DNA of 59,734 nt. It comes from Clostridia bacterium (GTDB lineage Bacteria > Bacillota > Clostridia > Oscillospirales > Acutalibacteraceae). A program made the translations under genes and the position numbers. Numbering within the stretch: the stretch's first letter is position 1; each line of letters begins with the position of its first letter. Below, one piece after another: positions 6,176 through 14,552 of this stretch. The notes below the pieces were generated by a model. The model was not told the origin of the DNA, searched no databases, and saw only the letters and a list, made by a program, of their open reading frames with translations. The DNA lies in contig JAFTWB010000001.1 in the NCBI GenBank assembly GCA_017465505.1, forward strand, positions 1-59,734, read 5' to 3'.

Positions 6176-7945
6176 CTAAGACTCTTTTTCTTCGGAAGAT
6201 GTGTAGGCACTGTAAAGCTCTTTGTAAATTCCGCCTTTTTTAAGAAGCTGAGCGTGAGTGCCTTCTTCGGCGATTCCGTTTTGAGTTATAACAAAAATGC
6301 GGTCTGCATTCTTTATAGTTGTAAGTCTGTGTGCAACCGTAACGGTTGTTCTGCCCTTTGAAAGCTTCTCCAAAGACCTCTGAACAATAAGCTCAGACTC
6401 GTTATCAAGGGCAGATGTTGCCTCGTCAAGAAGGAGCACAGGGGGATTTTTCAGAAAAACTCTTGCAATAGAAATCCTCTGCTTCTGGCCGCCTGAAAGC
6501 TTCACGCCTCTCTCTCCCACATAGGTGTCATACCCCTGAGGCAAGCTCATAATAAAGTCGTGAGCACCGGAAAGCTTTGCGGCAGCGATAATCTCGTCAT
6601 CTGTTGCGTCCGTTTTGCCGTAGGCGATATTACTTTTTACAGAGCCGGAGAAAAGGTACACGTCCTGCTGGACAATGCCGATTTTATCTCTCAGGCTCTT
6701 GACGGTAACCTCACGGATACTCTTTTTATCGATGGTGATCTCACCCTCGTCCACCTCGTAAAAACGAGGAATAAGGGAGCAGATTGTGGTTTTGCCACCG
6801 CCTGAAGGGCCAACAAGAGCCACCTTTTCACCGCTTTTAATCTTAAAGGACATATTCAGAAGCACGTCTTCGTTTTCCTGGGAATATCGGAAAGTGACGT
6901 TTTTAAACTCAATCTCGCCTTTAACCTCGCCAAGCTCTGTGGCGTTTTCACAGTCTGTAATTTCGGGGACGGTATCCAGAATTTCATAGAATCTTTCGAT
7001 ACCTGTCATACCACGCTGAAACTGCTCGGCAAACTCCACAATTCGTCTTACGGAAGTGAGAAGTGTGGACACAAAAAGCAGGTAAGCCACGAAATCCGCT
7101 GGGTTTATGTGGCCTTTCATCATAAAGAAAGTGCCTGCCACCACAACGATGATATACATAAAGCCCTCAAAAAATCGGGTTGTCGCCTGATAAAGACCCA
7201 TATATTTGTAGTTTTTCGCCTTTATTTGGAAAAATCTCTTGTTGCCCTCGTCGAACTTTTCCTGCTCAACTGCTTCGTTGGCAAAGGATTTTACAACACG
7301 GATTCCCAGCAAGCTGTCTTCAACCTTAGAGTTAAGCTCGCCGATTTCCACTCTTTGCTTGCGAAAGCCCTCTTTGATTTTGCGGTTGAAAAGGGTAAGA
7401 GCGATAATCATAGGGGGAATCACAAGAAACACCAGAAGTGTGAGAGGCACGTTGAAGGTACAGAGAATCACAAAGGCAGCGATGATTTTAATGCCTGCAA
7501 TGAAAAACTCCTCAGGGCAGTGATGAGCAAACTCCGTAACGTCAAAAAGGTCTCCTGTGATTCTGCTCATAAGGGTGCCCACCTTGGCGTTGTCGTAGTA
7601 ACCCATATGAAGCTTCTGCAAATGGGAAAACAAAGCCTTACGCATATCCGTTTCAATTTTTGTGCCCATAACGTGACCCACGTTTGCCATATAATAATAG
7701 GCAAGGCCGTCTATAAGCCTCATAGCAAGATAAGCCGCACCCACAGTCAGGACAAAACCCACAGTAAGGCTGAGAGGGTCGTTTGAAATCCTGCCGGTAA
7801 TTTCACGCACAAGAAGAGGCAGCATAATCTCGCAGATAGTGGTAAGAGCCGCACAAAGCAGGTCTTTCACCATTGTGCCTCTGTATTTTTTGTAATAAGG
7901 CAAAAACCGCACCAAAGGCGATTTTTTGTTTTTTTCAGCTTTCAT
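6176..7945 (-). CDS. ABC exporter half-transporter (fused permease and ATPase)
   Basis: About 589 residues. Residues 1-320 hold a six-helix type I exporter membrane domain. The ATPase follows: Walker A GPSGGGKTT near 382-390, Q-loop Q430, signature LSGGQ 486-490, Walker B VLLLDE 506-511, and switch H542. This is the lipid/multidrug exporter (MdlB/BmrA-like) class and would work as a homodimer, since no partner half is adjacent. The substrate is unknown. ATG at 7945 has GGTGAGG close upstream; an in-frame GTG at 7954 is the alternative. It heads a two-gene unit with the EamA permease and is divergent from hipB. Confidence 0.92.
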   Translation of the reverse strand: MKAEKNKKSPLVRFLPYYKKYRGTMVKDLLCAALTTICEIMLPLLVREITGRISNDPLSLTVGFVLTVGAAYLAMRLIDGLAYYYMANVGHVMGTKIETDMRKALFSHLQKLHMGYYDNAKVGTLMSRITGDLFDVTEFAHHCPEEFFIAGIKIIAAFVILCTFNVPLTLLVFLVIPPMIIALTLFNRKIKEGFRKQRVEIGELNSKVEDSLLGIRVVKSFANEAVEQEKFDEGNKRFFQIKAKNYKYMGLYQATTRFFEGFMYIIVVVAGTFFMMKGHINPADFVAYLLFVSTLLTSVRRIVEFAEQFQRGMTGIERFYEILDTVPEITDCENATELGEVKGEIEFKNVTFRYSQENEDVLLNMSFKIKSGEKVALVGPSGGGKTTICSLIPRFYEVDEGEITIDKKSIREVTVKSLRDKIGIVQQDVYLFSGSVKSNIAYGKTDATDDEIIAAAKLSGAHDFIMSLPQGYDTYVGERGVKLSGGQKQRISIARVFLKNPPVLLLDEATSALDNESELIVQRSLEKLSKGRTTVTVAHRLTTIKNADRIFVITQNGIAEEGTHAQLLKKGGIYKELYSAYTSSEEKES

Positions 7946-8036
7946 TTTCCTCACCGGTTTAAAAATTTATATGTATATGGTACTACAAATTTCCCCATCT
8001 TGCAAGAGTCAGAAACATAGATTCATATTTCAAAAT

Positions 8037-8140
8037 TACACCTTATCGGGTATAATTTGACACCCGTGTGTGCAAAATACACCCTATCGGGTATATTTTG
8101 TCTTGAATATATTGACATTATACCCGATAGGGTGTATTAT
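8037..8140 (+). promoter_or_regulatory. hipBST promoter with three phased operators
   Basis: Three near-identical 18-bp sites lie at 8037-8054, 8078-8095 and 8119-8136. The first two read TACACC[T/C]TATCGGGTATA; the third is the same site on the opposite strand (TATACCCGATAGGGTGTA). Site centres are exactly 41 bp apart. The third site fills the spacer between TTGACA (8112-8117) and TATTAT (8135-8140). The likely ligand is the HipB protein encoded just downstream, giving autorepression. Confidence 0.85.
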
Positions 8141-8146
8141 ACTGTT

Positions 8147-8347
8147 ATGAATACCATAGCTGAATTTATTAAAGAAAAAAGAAAAGAAGCAGGTCTTACT
8201 CAGGAGGAGTTTGCTATCCGCTCAGGTCTGGGACTTCGTTTTGTCCGTGAGCTTGAGCAAGGCAAAGAAACCGTGCGTATGGATAAGGTTAATCAAGCCC
8301 TTGCAATGTTTGATATGAAAGCTGTTCCCGGAAGGATTGATGACTGA
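8147..8347 (+). CDS. hipB: HipB-type HTH antitoxin/repressor
   Basis: 66 residues, an XRE-family HTH: EFIKEKRKEAGLTQEEFAIRSGLGLRF, then RELEQGK and a short C-terminal strand MFDMKAVPG typical of HipB. It should dimerise, bind the operators upstream and, in known hip systems, form a complex with the kinase and the HipS partner. The ATG at 8147 lies only 6 nt after the -10 hexamer, so the transcript probably begins at or next to the start codon and would be leaderless; there is no Shine-Dalgarno. Its stop shares one base with the hipS start. First gene of the hipB-hipS-hipT operon. Confidence 0.85.
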   Translation: MNTIAEFIKEKRKEAGLTQEEFAIRSGLGLRFVRELEQGKETVRMDKVNQALAMFDMKAVPGRIDD

Positions 8348-8676
8348 TGAACGCATACAGAACAGCCTATGTATATGTACGAAACACCTTTGCAGGACTA
8401 CTTAAAGAAACGGACACGGGATATTCCTTTGCCTATGACAAAGAGTATCTTATCAGTGCGAATCCCTCTGCCGTAAGCCTTACCTTGCCTTTACAGGAAA
8501 AAGAGTATTTGTCAAGAACCCTGTTCCCTTTTTTTGACGGACTCATCCCCGAAGGTTGGTTGCTGAATATTGTCAGTAAAAATTGGAAAATAAGCACTAA
8601 AGACCGTTTTGGCATACTGCTTGTTGCCTGTAAGGACCCCATAGGAAATGTGAGAATTGAGGAGGAGCTTGTATGA
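8347..8676 (+). CDS. hipS: HipS: stand-alone HipA N-terminal subdomain
   Basis: 109 residues matching only the N-terminal (HipA N1, couple_hipA) part of HipA: a beta-rich start ending in SAVSLTLPLQEKEY, then FFDGLIPEGWLL and the DRFGILLVACKDPIGNVRI segment. In HipA these lie at the front of one polypeptide; here they form a separate gene, as in the tripartite HipBST system described in enteropathogenic E. coli, where HipS is the antitoxin for the HipT kinase. The gene starts on the stop codon of hipB and its stop overlaps hipT as ATGA, so the three are translationally coupled. Confidence 0.85.
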   Translation: MNAYRTAYVYVRNTFAGLLKETDTGYSFAYDKEYLISANPSAVSLTLPLQEKEYLSRTLFPFFDGLIPEGWLLNIVSKNWKISTKDRFGILLVACKDPIGNVRIEEELV

Positions 8677-9620
8677 ACAGATGTCTTTGTTGCGGCAAAG
8701 TACTCAACACCTCTGCCGCTCATAGTTGGCACAACGCCTGCATAAAGAGTTTTTTCGGTACGGCTCAATTTCCCCACATCGACATCAACGATGAAATCAT
8801 CAACCAATATGCCATAGACAGCACTCATAAAGGCTACACCGTTACCGGTGTGCAGAAAAAGCTTTCTTTGCATTTATCTGCCGAAGCAATTCCACGATTG
8901 ACCCTTGTAAATTATCCTACGGGCTATATTTTAAAACCTCAGACCGAGGAATACAGAGCCTTACCCGAAATGGAATATCTTGTTATGCAAATGGCAAAGG
9001 CAAGCTCCATAAAAACTGTGCCTTTTGCTTTGCTCAGACTTACGTCAAATGAAAACAAGTTTGCATACATAACCAAGCGAATTGACCGCAAAAACAGTAT
9101 GCTGCTTGCTATGGAGGATTTTTGTCAGCTGGGAGGCAGACTTACCGAGGATAAATACCGCGGCTCTTATGAGCGTTGCGGTAAAATCATTACTGAATTT
9201 TCCTCGTCAAAAGGTATGGATATGGCAGAGTTTTTTCTCCGTGTTGTGTTCTCCTTTATAGTCGGAAATTCTGATATGCACCTTAAGAATTTTTCACTTA
9301 CTGAAACTTTCGAAGGAAGCGGCAAATACAGCTTATCCGACGCTTACGATTTGCTCTCCACCAACGTTATAATTCCAGAGGACAAGGAGCAGCTTGCTCT
9401 GACAATCAACGGCAAAAAACACAACATCCGCCAAAAGGACTTTTTTGTTCTTGCCGAAAACATCGGATTAAACAAAAGGTCCGCCGAAAAAATGATAGCA
9501 AAAATTCTTAAGCTTAAGGAAACCTACATTAAAATGTGTATGGAGTCCTTCTTGCCTGAGGATATGAAGACAGCTTTGGCAGAGCTTATTCAAAACAGAT
9601 GTTCAGTTTTTGAGTGTTAA
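8673..9620 (+). CDS. hipT: HipT-type Ser/Thr kinase toxin
   Basis: 315 residues corresponding to the kinase part of HipA. Visible motifs: a glycine-rich loop TGVQKKLS near residues 58-65, the nucleotide lysine K88 in ILKPQ, the catalytic GNSDMHLKN (D201, N206), and the metal-binding DAYD (D223, D226). A CxxC...H...C cluster near residues 4-23 could be a small zinc knuckle. HipT toxins phosphorylate a tRNA synthetase and stop translation; the target here is unknown. Lack of the N-terminal subdomain, supplied by hipS, marks this as the split HipBST type rather than HipBA. A small ribbon-helix-helix gene follows 27 bp later. Confidence 0.87.
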   Translation: MNRCLCCGKVLNTSAAHSWHNACIKSFFGTAQFPHIDINDEIINQYAIDSTHKGYTVTGVQKKLSLHLSAEAIPRLTLVNYPTGYILKPQTEEYRALPEMEYLVMQMAKASSIKTVPFALLRLTSNENKFAYITKRIDRKNSMLLAMEDFCQLGGRLTEDKYRGSYERCGKIITEFSSSKGMDMAEFFLRVVFSFIVGNSDMHLKNFSLTETFEGSGKYSLSDAYDLLSTNVIIPEDKEQLALTINGKKHNIRQKDFFVLAENIGLNKRSAEKMIAKILKLKETYIKMCMESFLPEDMKTALAELIQNRCSVFEC

Positions 9621-9647
9621 TCTTGAAATTAGATTTACGGTGATATT

Positions 9648-9827
9648 ATGAGAAACAAAAACAACAAGCACCTCGGCATTGAGATTGAGCCTGAGCTTCA
9701 CGCAAAGCTTAAGTACATTGCAAAATACGAAGACAGGTCCATAAACGGACAGATTTTATGCTTAATACGCCAATGCGTACGGGATTTTGAAGCCCAAAAC
9801 GGCACAATTGAAACAGACAAAATTTAA
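9648..9827 (+). CDS. Small ribbon-helix-helix (Arc-like) protein
   Basis: 59 residues: MRNKNNKHLGIEIEPELHAK, then a helix-turn-helix-like LKYIAKYEDRSINGQILCLI. The GIEIEPELHAKLKYIA strand-helix and RSINGQI turn fit the Arc/MetJ ribbon-helix-helix fold, a DNA-binding dimer found as repressor or antitoxin. It has GGTGAT upstream of the ATG and lies 27 bp after hipT, followed by its own terminator, so it may be a fourth member of the hip transcript. Whether it regulates hipBST or pairs with something else cannot be told. Confidence 0.7.
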   Translation: MRNKNNKHLGIEIEPELHAKLKYIAKYEDRSINGQILCLIRQCVRDFEAQNGTIETDKI

Positions 9828-9831
9828 CATT

Positions 9832-9863
9832 AAACGCCTCGATTATAAAAATCGGGGCGTTTT
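9832..9863 (+). terminator. Terminator after the hip operon/RHH gene
   Basis: Stem AAACGCCTCGATT / AATCGGGGCGTTT, short T run. Confidence 0.75.
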
Positions 9864-9886
9864 CCATATATACCTGTTTATGTAAA

Positions 9887-9913
9887 AACGGCGACGGAAA
9901 ATCCGTCGCCGTT
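9887..9913 (-). terminator. Terminator for malQ-glgP
   Basis: Perfect 11-bp stem AACGGCGACGG/CCGTCGCCGTT; followed by T5 on the minus strand. Confidence 0.85.
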
Positions 9914-9931
9914 AATTTTAAAAGTAATGAA

Positions 9932-12286
9932 TTACTTAACGTGCCAGAGCTCTGTTGCGTACTCAAGGATTGTTCTGTCAGAGCTGAACTTGCCTGCGTT
10001 GGCAACGTTCTTGAGGCACTTTGTACCGAATGCGATTCTGTCAGCATACTCTTTGTTGCAGCGAATCTTTGTTTCGATATAATCGGGGAGATCTCTGAGG
10101 ATGAAGTAGTGGTCAGCTGCATGCCAGCTCTTGCCGTCAAGTAAGCCTTCCCAGAGCTCTCTGAAGCTGCCTTCGCCCTGAGCGCCGTCGTCATTGAACA
10201 TACCGTTAACGAGGCAGTCAATAACTCTTCTAACCTCAGCGTTGGTATCATAGATACCTCTGGGCCAGTAGCCGTTAGCCTTGAGAGAGTCAATCTCCTC
10301 AACACGGGCACCGAAGATATACTCGTTCTCTTCGCCTGCCTGCTGAGTAATCTCAACGTTAGCACCGTCGTAAGTACCGAGAGTAACTGCACCGTTGAGC
10401 ATAAACTTCATATTACCTGTACCTGAAGCCTCTGTACCTGCTGTGGAAATCTGCTCGGAAACATCAGCAGCAACAACGATTTTCTCTGCGTAAGAAACGT
10501 TGTAGTTGGAAACGAAGATAACCTGAAGCTTGTCCTTTGTATCGGGGTCGTTGTTAACGAGGTTTGCAATCTCGCCTATGAACTTGATGATAGCCTTAGC
10601 ACGTCTGTAACCGGGAGCAGCCTTAGCACCGAAGATGAATGCTGTGGGGTTCCAGTCTGTTAATGTGCCGTCCTTAATGCGGAAGTAGATAGCAAGGATA
10701 GAGAAAGCGTTTAAGAGCTGACGCTTGTACTCGTGAAGTCTCTTAACCTGAATGTCGAAGATGAAATCGGGGTTAAGGTCGAAGTTGTCCATCTTCTTAA
10801 CATACTGAGCGAGCTGCTTCTTCTTCTTTGCCTTAATCTTGTTGAACTCCTTAACTGCTTTAGCGTCAATCATATCGTTAAGAGCAGAGAGCTTAGAGAG
10901 GTCTTTCTGCCAGCCGTCGCCAACCTTCTCGGTTAAGAAAGCGGAAAGCTCGGGGTTGCAAAGGCCAAGCCATCTTCTCTGAGTGATACCGTTTGTCTTG
11001 TTCTGGAATCTCTCGGGGTAGAGCTTGTACCAGTCGTTGAGAACGTCGTTCTTGAGGATTTCTGTGTGAATCCAAGCAACGCCGTTAACGTAGCTTGTAG
11101 CATAAACACCAAGACGAGCCATATGAATCTGCTCACCCTCGATGATACGCATACGGTTGATCATATCCTCAGGAAGATTTCTGGAGTAAAGGTCAGCAAC
11201 CTCACGGTCGTTGATCTTGCAGATGATGTCGAAAATCTCGGGGATAACCTCACGCATGAGAGAAATGCTCCACTTCTCAAGAGCCTCTGCCATAACTGTG
11301 TGGTTTGTATATGCAAATGTCTTCTGTGCAATCTCAAAAGCCTCGTCAAAGCTTACACCCTCAAGAGAGAGAAGTCTGATAAGCTCGGGAATACAGCAGA
11401 TGGGATGTGTGTCGTTAAGCTGGATAGCGTTTTCCTTAGCAAAGAAGCTGAAGTCGTTGCCGTGCTTTGCCTTGTACTTCTTAAGGATATCCTGTAAGGA
11501 AGCGGAGCAGAAGAAATACTGCTGCTTAAGTCTTAAAACCTTACCCTCACGGGAGTTATCGTTGGGATAGAGAACCTTAGAGATATTCTCTGCGTCGTTC
11601 TTAGCCTTGATAGCAGCGTCGTATCTGCCGTCGTTGAACTGTAAGAAGTCGAACTCCTCAACTGCTTCTGCCTGCCACAGACGAAGTGTGTTGATGTTCT
11701 TTGTGCCGTAGCCGATAATAGCCATATCGTAAGGAACAGCTACAACTGTCTGATCAGCAAACTTAACCTCAACAGCCTCGTCGATTCTTCTGATACACCA
11801 GGGATCACCGAACTTCTGCCAGTCGTCAGCTACCTCTACCTGTCTGCCGTTTTCAATCTTCTGCTTGAAAAGGCCGTACTTGTAGCGGATGCCGTAGCCG
11901 TCAAGGGGAATGTCGTGAGTAGCAGCAGAGTCAAGGAAGCAAGCTGCAAGACGACCAAGACCACCGTTACCAAGAGCTGCATCGTCGATATCCTCAAATG
12001 TGTTGATGTCAATGCCCTTGGACTTAAGCAGGCTCTTAACCTCGTCAAGAGCACCTAAGCAGTAAAGGTTGTTGTAAATCATACGACCCATCAAAAACTC
12101 AGCAGAGAAGTAGTATGCTCTGCGGTTCTTTGCGTGAGTCTTCTTGCTCTTTTCCCAGCGGTCTGCAATCTCAGACATAACAGCCTTGCCGAGTACAAGG
12201 TGAAGCTGCTCAGCGTTGAGCTCCTTGGGCTTCACACAATAAGCACTTTTAGAAATAGTCTCTAAATTCTCAATAATCTTACTCAT
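9932..12286 (-). CDS. glgP: Glycogen/starch/alpha-glucan phosphorylase
   Basis: 784 residues, usual length for the GT35 family. It has the early GNGGLGRLAACFLDS motif, DTHPICCIPEL, and the pyridoxal-phosphate lysine motif EASGTGNMKFMLNGA near the C terminus. The enzyme releases glucose 1-phosphate from the non-reducing ends of alpha-1,4-glucans using phosphate. It sits 4 bp downstream of malQ; together they degrade maltodextrin or glycogen, MalQ rebuilding longer chains for the phosphorylase. The start is the ATG at 12286. It ends at a strong terminator. Confidence 0.97.
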   Translation of the reverse strand: MSKIIENLETISKSAYCVKPKELNAEQLHLVLGKAVMSEIADRWEKSKKTHAKNRRAYYFSAEFLMGRMIYNNLYCLGALDEVKSLLKSKGIDINTFEDIDDAALGNGGLGRLAACFLDSAATHDIPLDGYGIRYKYGLFKQKIENGRQVEVADDWQKFGDPWCIRRIDEAVEVKFADQTVVAVPYDMAIIGYGTKNINTLRLWQAEAVEEFDFLQFNDGRYDAAIKAKNDAENISKVLYPNDNSREGKVLRLKQQYFFCSASLQDILKKYKAKHGNDFSFFAKENAIQLNDTHPICCIPELIRLLSLEGVSFDEAFEIAQKTFAYTNHTVMAEALEKWSISLMREVIPEIFDIICKINDREVADLYSRNLPEDMINRMRIIEGEQIHMARLGVYATSYVNGVAWIHTEILKNDVLNDWYKLYPERFQNKTNGITQRRWLGLCNPELSAFLTEKVGDGWQKDLSKLSALNDMIDAKAVKEFNKIKAKKKKQLAQYVKKMDNFDLNPDFIFDIQVKRLHEYKRQLLNAFSILAIYFRIKDGTLTDWNPTAFIFGAKAAPGYRRAKAIIKFIGEIANLVNNDPDTKDKLQVIFVSNYNVSYAEKIVVAADVSEQISTAGTEASGTGNMKFMLNGAVTLGTYDGANVEITQQAGEENEYIFGARVEEIDSLKANGYWPRGIYDTNAEVRRVIDCLVNGMFNDDGAQGEGSFRELWEGLLDGKSWHAADHYFILRDLPDYIETKIRCNKEYADRIAFGTKCLKNVANAGKFSSDRTILEYATELWHVK

Positions 12287-12290
12287 TGGA

Positions 12291-13784
12291 TTAGTCCTCC
12301 ATTCTACCGGTTCTGGTAGCTAAATCTTTTAATTTTGCGGCGAGCTCCTTAGTAAGAGCTGATGAGTCAATTCTCCACTCCCAGTTGCCGCCAAGAGTTG
12401 AGGGAGTATTTATTCTTGCTTCGGAACCAAGTCCGAGGATATCCTGAATCTGAATAATAGCGTAGTTAGCCTTGCTTTCGTAAGCAGTACGGATGATACC
12501 CCAGTTGAAGCCCTCTTCGGGAGTAATGTGGCAGTAGCTCCATGCGTGAGCCTTGTCACTGTCGGAAGCTGTGTTGTCGTGCCAGCCCATAAGAGTGTCG
12601 TTGTCGTGAGTGCCTGAGTATACTACGCAGTTTTCTGTGTAGTTGTGGGGAAGATAATCGTTCTCCTCTCCTGAGTCAAAAGCAAACTCAAGAACCTTCA
12701 TACCGGGATAGCCGCTGTCCTTAAGAAGCTGGATAACGCCGGGGGTAAGTGTGCCGAGGTCTTCTGCAACGATTTCAATATCGCCGATAGCCTCTTTCAT
12801 TTTATTGAAGAACTCAATTCCGGGGCCCTCAAGCCAGCTGCCGCCGATAGCGTTCTCAGCAGGGAAAGGAATTGCCCAGTAGCTGTCAAAAGCACGGAAA
12901 TGGTCGATTCTTGTAATGTCAAAAAGTGCGTCTGCTGCCTTGATTCTGTCAAACCACCAAGCGTAGTTTGTGCTCTTGAGGTACTCCCAGTTATACAGGG
13001 GGTTGCCCCAAAGCTGACCTGTGGCAGAGAAGTAATCGGGAGGACAACCTGCAACGCAAACAGGCTGACGGTCCTCTGTAAGCCAGAAAACCTCAGGGTT
13101 TGCCCAGGTGTCTGCACTGTCCATAGCAACATAGATGGGCATATCGCCTAAAATCTTAATGCCCTTGGAATTTACATAAGCACGGAATTTCTCCCACTGC
13201 TCGTAGAACTTGTACTGAATCCAGCTCCAGAAGCCGATTTCATCCTTGAACTTTCTTGTGTAACGCTCAACAGCCTTGGGCTCACGAACACGGATGTCTT
13301 CGTCTTCCCACTCTGTCCAGGCCTTCATACCGTTAGCCTTTTTAACTGCCATATAGAGAGCGTAGTTTTTCAGCCACTTGCAGTTCTTTCTCTTAAAGGA
13401 GGTGAAGGGCTTCTGGTCTTCCTGCTCCTTAAAGCGGTCATAAGCGATTCTTAAAACTTCAAATCTTGCGTTGTAGATTTTCTCGTAATCTACATAACCG
13501 GGGTTAGAGCCCCACTCGTACTTCTTAAGCTCTGCCTTTTTAAGCAAGCCCTCAGAAACTAAAGTGTCAAGGTCAATCATATAGGGGTTGCCTGCGTAAG
13601 TAGAGAAAGACTGGTAGGGTGAGTCACCGTAGCTTGTAGGGCCAACGGGGAGAATCTGCCAGATTTTCTGACCTGATTTCTTAAGAAAATCTGCAAACTT
13701 GTAAGCCTCTTTGCCGATAGTACCGATACCATAGGGAGAGGGCAGTGAAGTAATTGGCATAAGAATGCCTGCCTGTCTGGGCAT
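12291..13784 (-). CDS. malQ: 4-alpha-glucanotransferase (amylomaltase, GH77)
   Basis: 497 residues. The GH77 hallmarks are present: ILMPITSLPSPYGIGTIG at the N terminus, TRIDHFRAFDSYWAIP with the nucleophile Asp, VAEDLGTLTPGV with the acid/base Glu, and SGTHDNDTLMGW with the third carboxylate. It transfers maltosyl or longer units between alpha-1,4-glucans in the cytoplasm. The ATG at 13784 has GGAG 8 nt upstream; a longer reading of 19 residues has no support. First gene of malQ-glgP. Confidence 0.96.
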   Translation of the reverse strand: MPRQAGILMPITSLPSPYGIGTIGKEAYKFADFLKKSGQKIWQILPVGPTSYGDSPYQSFSTYAGNPYMIDLDTLVSEGLLKKAELKKYEWGSNPGYVDYEKIYNARFEVLRIAYDRFKEQEDQKPFTSFKRKNCKWLKNYALYMAVKKANGMKAWTEWEDEDIRVREPKAVERYTRKFKDEIGFWSWIQYKFYEQWEKFRAYVNSKGIKILGDMPIYVAMDSADTWANPEVFWLTEDRQPVCVAGCPPDYFSATGQLWGNPLYNWEYLKSTNYAWWFDRIKAADALFDITRIDHFRAFDSYWAIPFPAENAIGGSWLEGPGIEFFNKMKEAIGDIEIVAEDLGTLTPGVIQLLKDSGYPGMKVLEFAFDSGEENDYLPHNYTENCVVYSGTHDNDTLMGWHDNTASDSDKAHAWSYCHITPEEGFNWGIIRTAYESKANYAIIQIQDILGLGSEARINTPSTLGGNWEWRIDSSALTKELAAKLKDLATRTGRMED

Positions 13785-13911
13785 AAAATCAACTCCTGTA
13801 AATAATTTTGAAAAAAATCCTTGGCTGAGTGAACCGTACACTCAAAAATATATATTCCGTGCATTATAAGACAATTATGTGAGTAAATTGTATCACAAAT
13901 TTTAGAAAATA

Positions 13912-14451
13912 TCAATAGTTTTCGGCTTTTGCTTCTTTAAATCCACAATAAATGGCAAGAAACGCCGCCGATTGGCGAATATTATCCCTCGTGGCGTTTT
14001 TTGTCATAAGATTTGCCAGCAAATAATAATTTTTGGCTACTGTAGAAACGCCGATAAAAACTGTCCCCACGGGCTTTTCCTCGCTTCCCCCTGTGGGGCC
14101 TGCAATCCCTGTGGTAGAGATACCAATGTCAGCCCCCGAGAGCTCTCTCACGCCCTGAGCCATCTGCATTGCCACTTCCTTACTCACTGCACCAAACTCT
14201 CTCAAATCCTCTTCCCTTACACCTAAAACCTTAGCTTTTATTTCGTTGGCGTAAGAGCACACACCGCAGTCAAAAACTTCACTTGCTCCCGACACGTCGG
14301 TTATCATCTTGCTTATAAGTCCGCCTGTGCAGCTTTCTGCCGTGGCGATTTTAAGCTTCTTTTCTCCCAGAGTCTTTACCAGCATTTGGGGCAGACTCTG
14401 TATTTTTATATTATTTTCTTCAAGTTCATTTTTAAATTCTTCAAAAGTCAC
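13912..14451 (-). CDS. pncC: CinA C-terminal domain / nicotinamide-nucleotide amidase
   Basis: About 179 residues, only the C-terminal half of classical CinA. Motifs: IATAESCTGGLIS, SYANEIKAKVLGV, and GIAGPTGGSEEKPVGTVFIG. The stand-alone domain deamidates nicotinamide mononucleotide in pyridine nucleotide recycling. The likely start is a GTG at 14451 with GGGGTGG upstream; a GTG at 14460 is also in frame. Its promoter shares the -35 hexamer with the divergent rsmE gene, so the leader is very short. No CinA N-terminal (molybdopterin-like) domain is encoded nearby. Confidence 0.9.
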   Translation of the reverse strand: MTFEEFKNELEENNIKIQSLPQMLVKTLGEKKLKIATAESCTGGLISKMITDVSGASEVFDCGVCSYANEIKAKVLGVREEDLREFGAVSKEVAMQMAQGVRELSGADIGISTTGIAGPTGGSEEKPVGTVFIGVSTVAKNYYLLANLMTKNATRDNIRQSAAFLAIYCGFKEAKAENY

Positions 14452-14472
14452 TGAAACCACCCCATTATAATT

Positions 14473-14524
14473 ATAATATCATTTTAACTTATTTATTGCA
14501 ATATTGCCCGAGATTTGATATATT
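14473..14524. promoter_or_regulatory. Divergent pncC/rsmE promoters sharing one -35 box
   Basis: The palindromic hexamer TTGCAA (14496-14501) serves both strands. Exactly 17 bp to the right is TATATT (14519-14524, plus). Exactly 17 bp to the left is TATTAT (14478-14473, minus). Confidence 0.65.
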
Positions 14525-14552
14525 TTAAGAAACAGCTTTCAAGGAGAATTTT

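Noticed and set aside
9709-10392. Long minus-strand frame antisense/overlapping glgP
   Set aside because: A shadow of the glgP coding frame; no RBS and a Leu/Ser/Thr-rich nonsense composition. Same reasoning applies to other long alternate frames under dnaK, capA, yidC and the GGGtGRT gene.
14451-14460. A longer CinA with the N-terminal domain
   Set aside because: Upstream is the rsmE promoter region; only the amidase domain is encoded.
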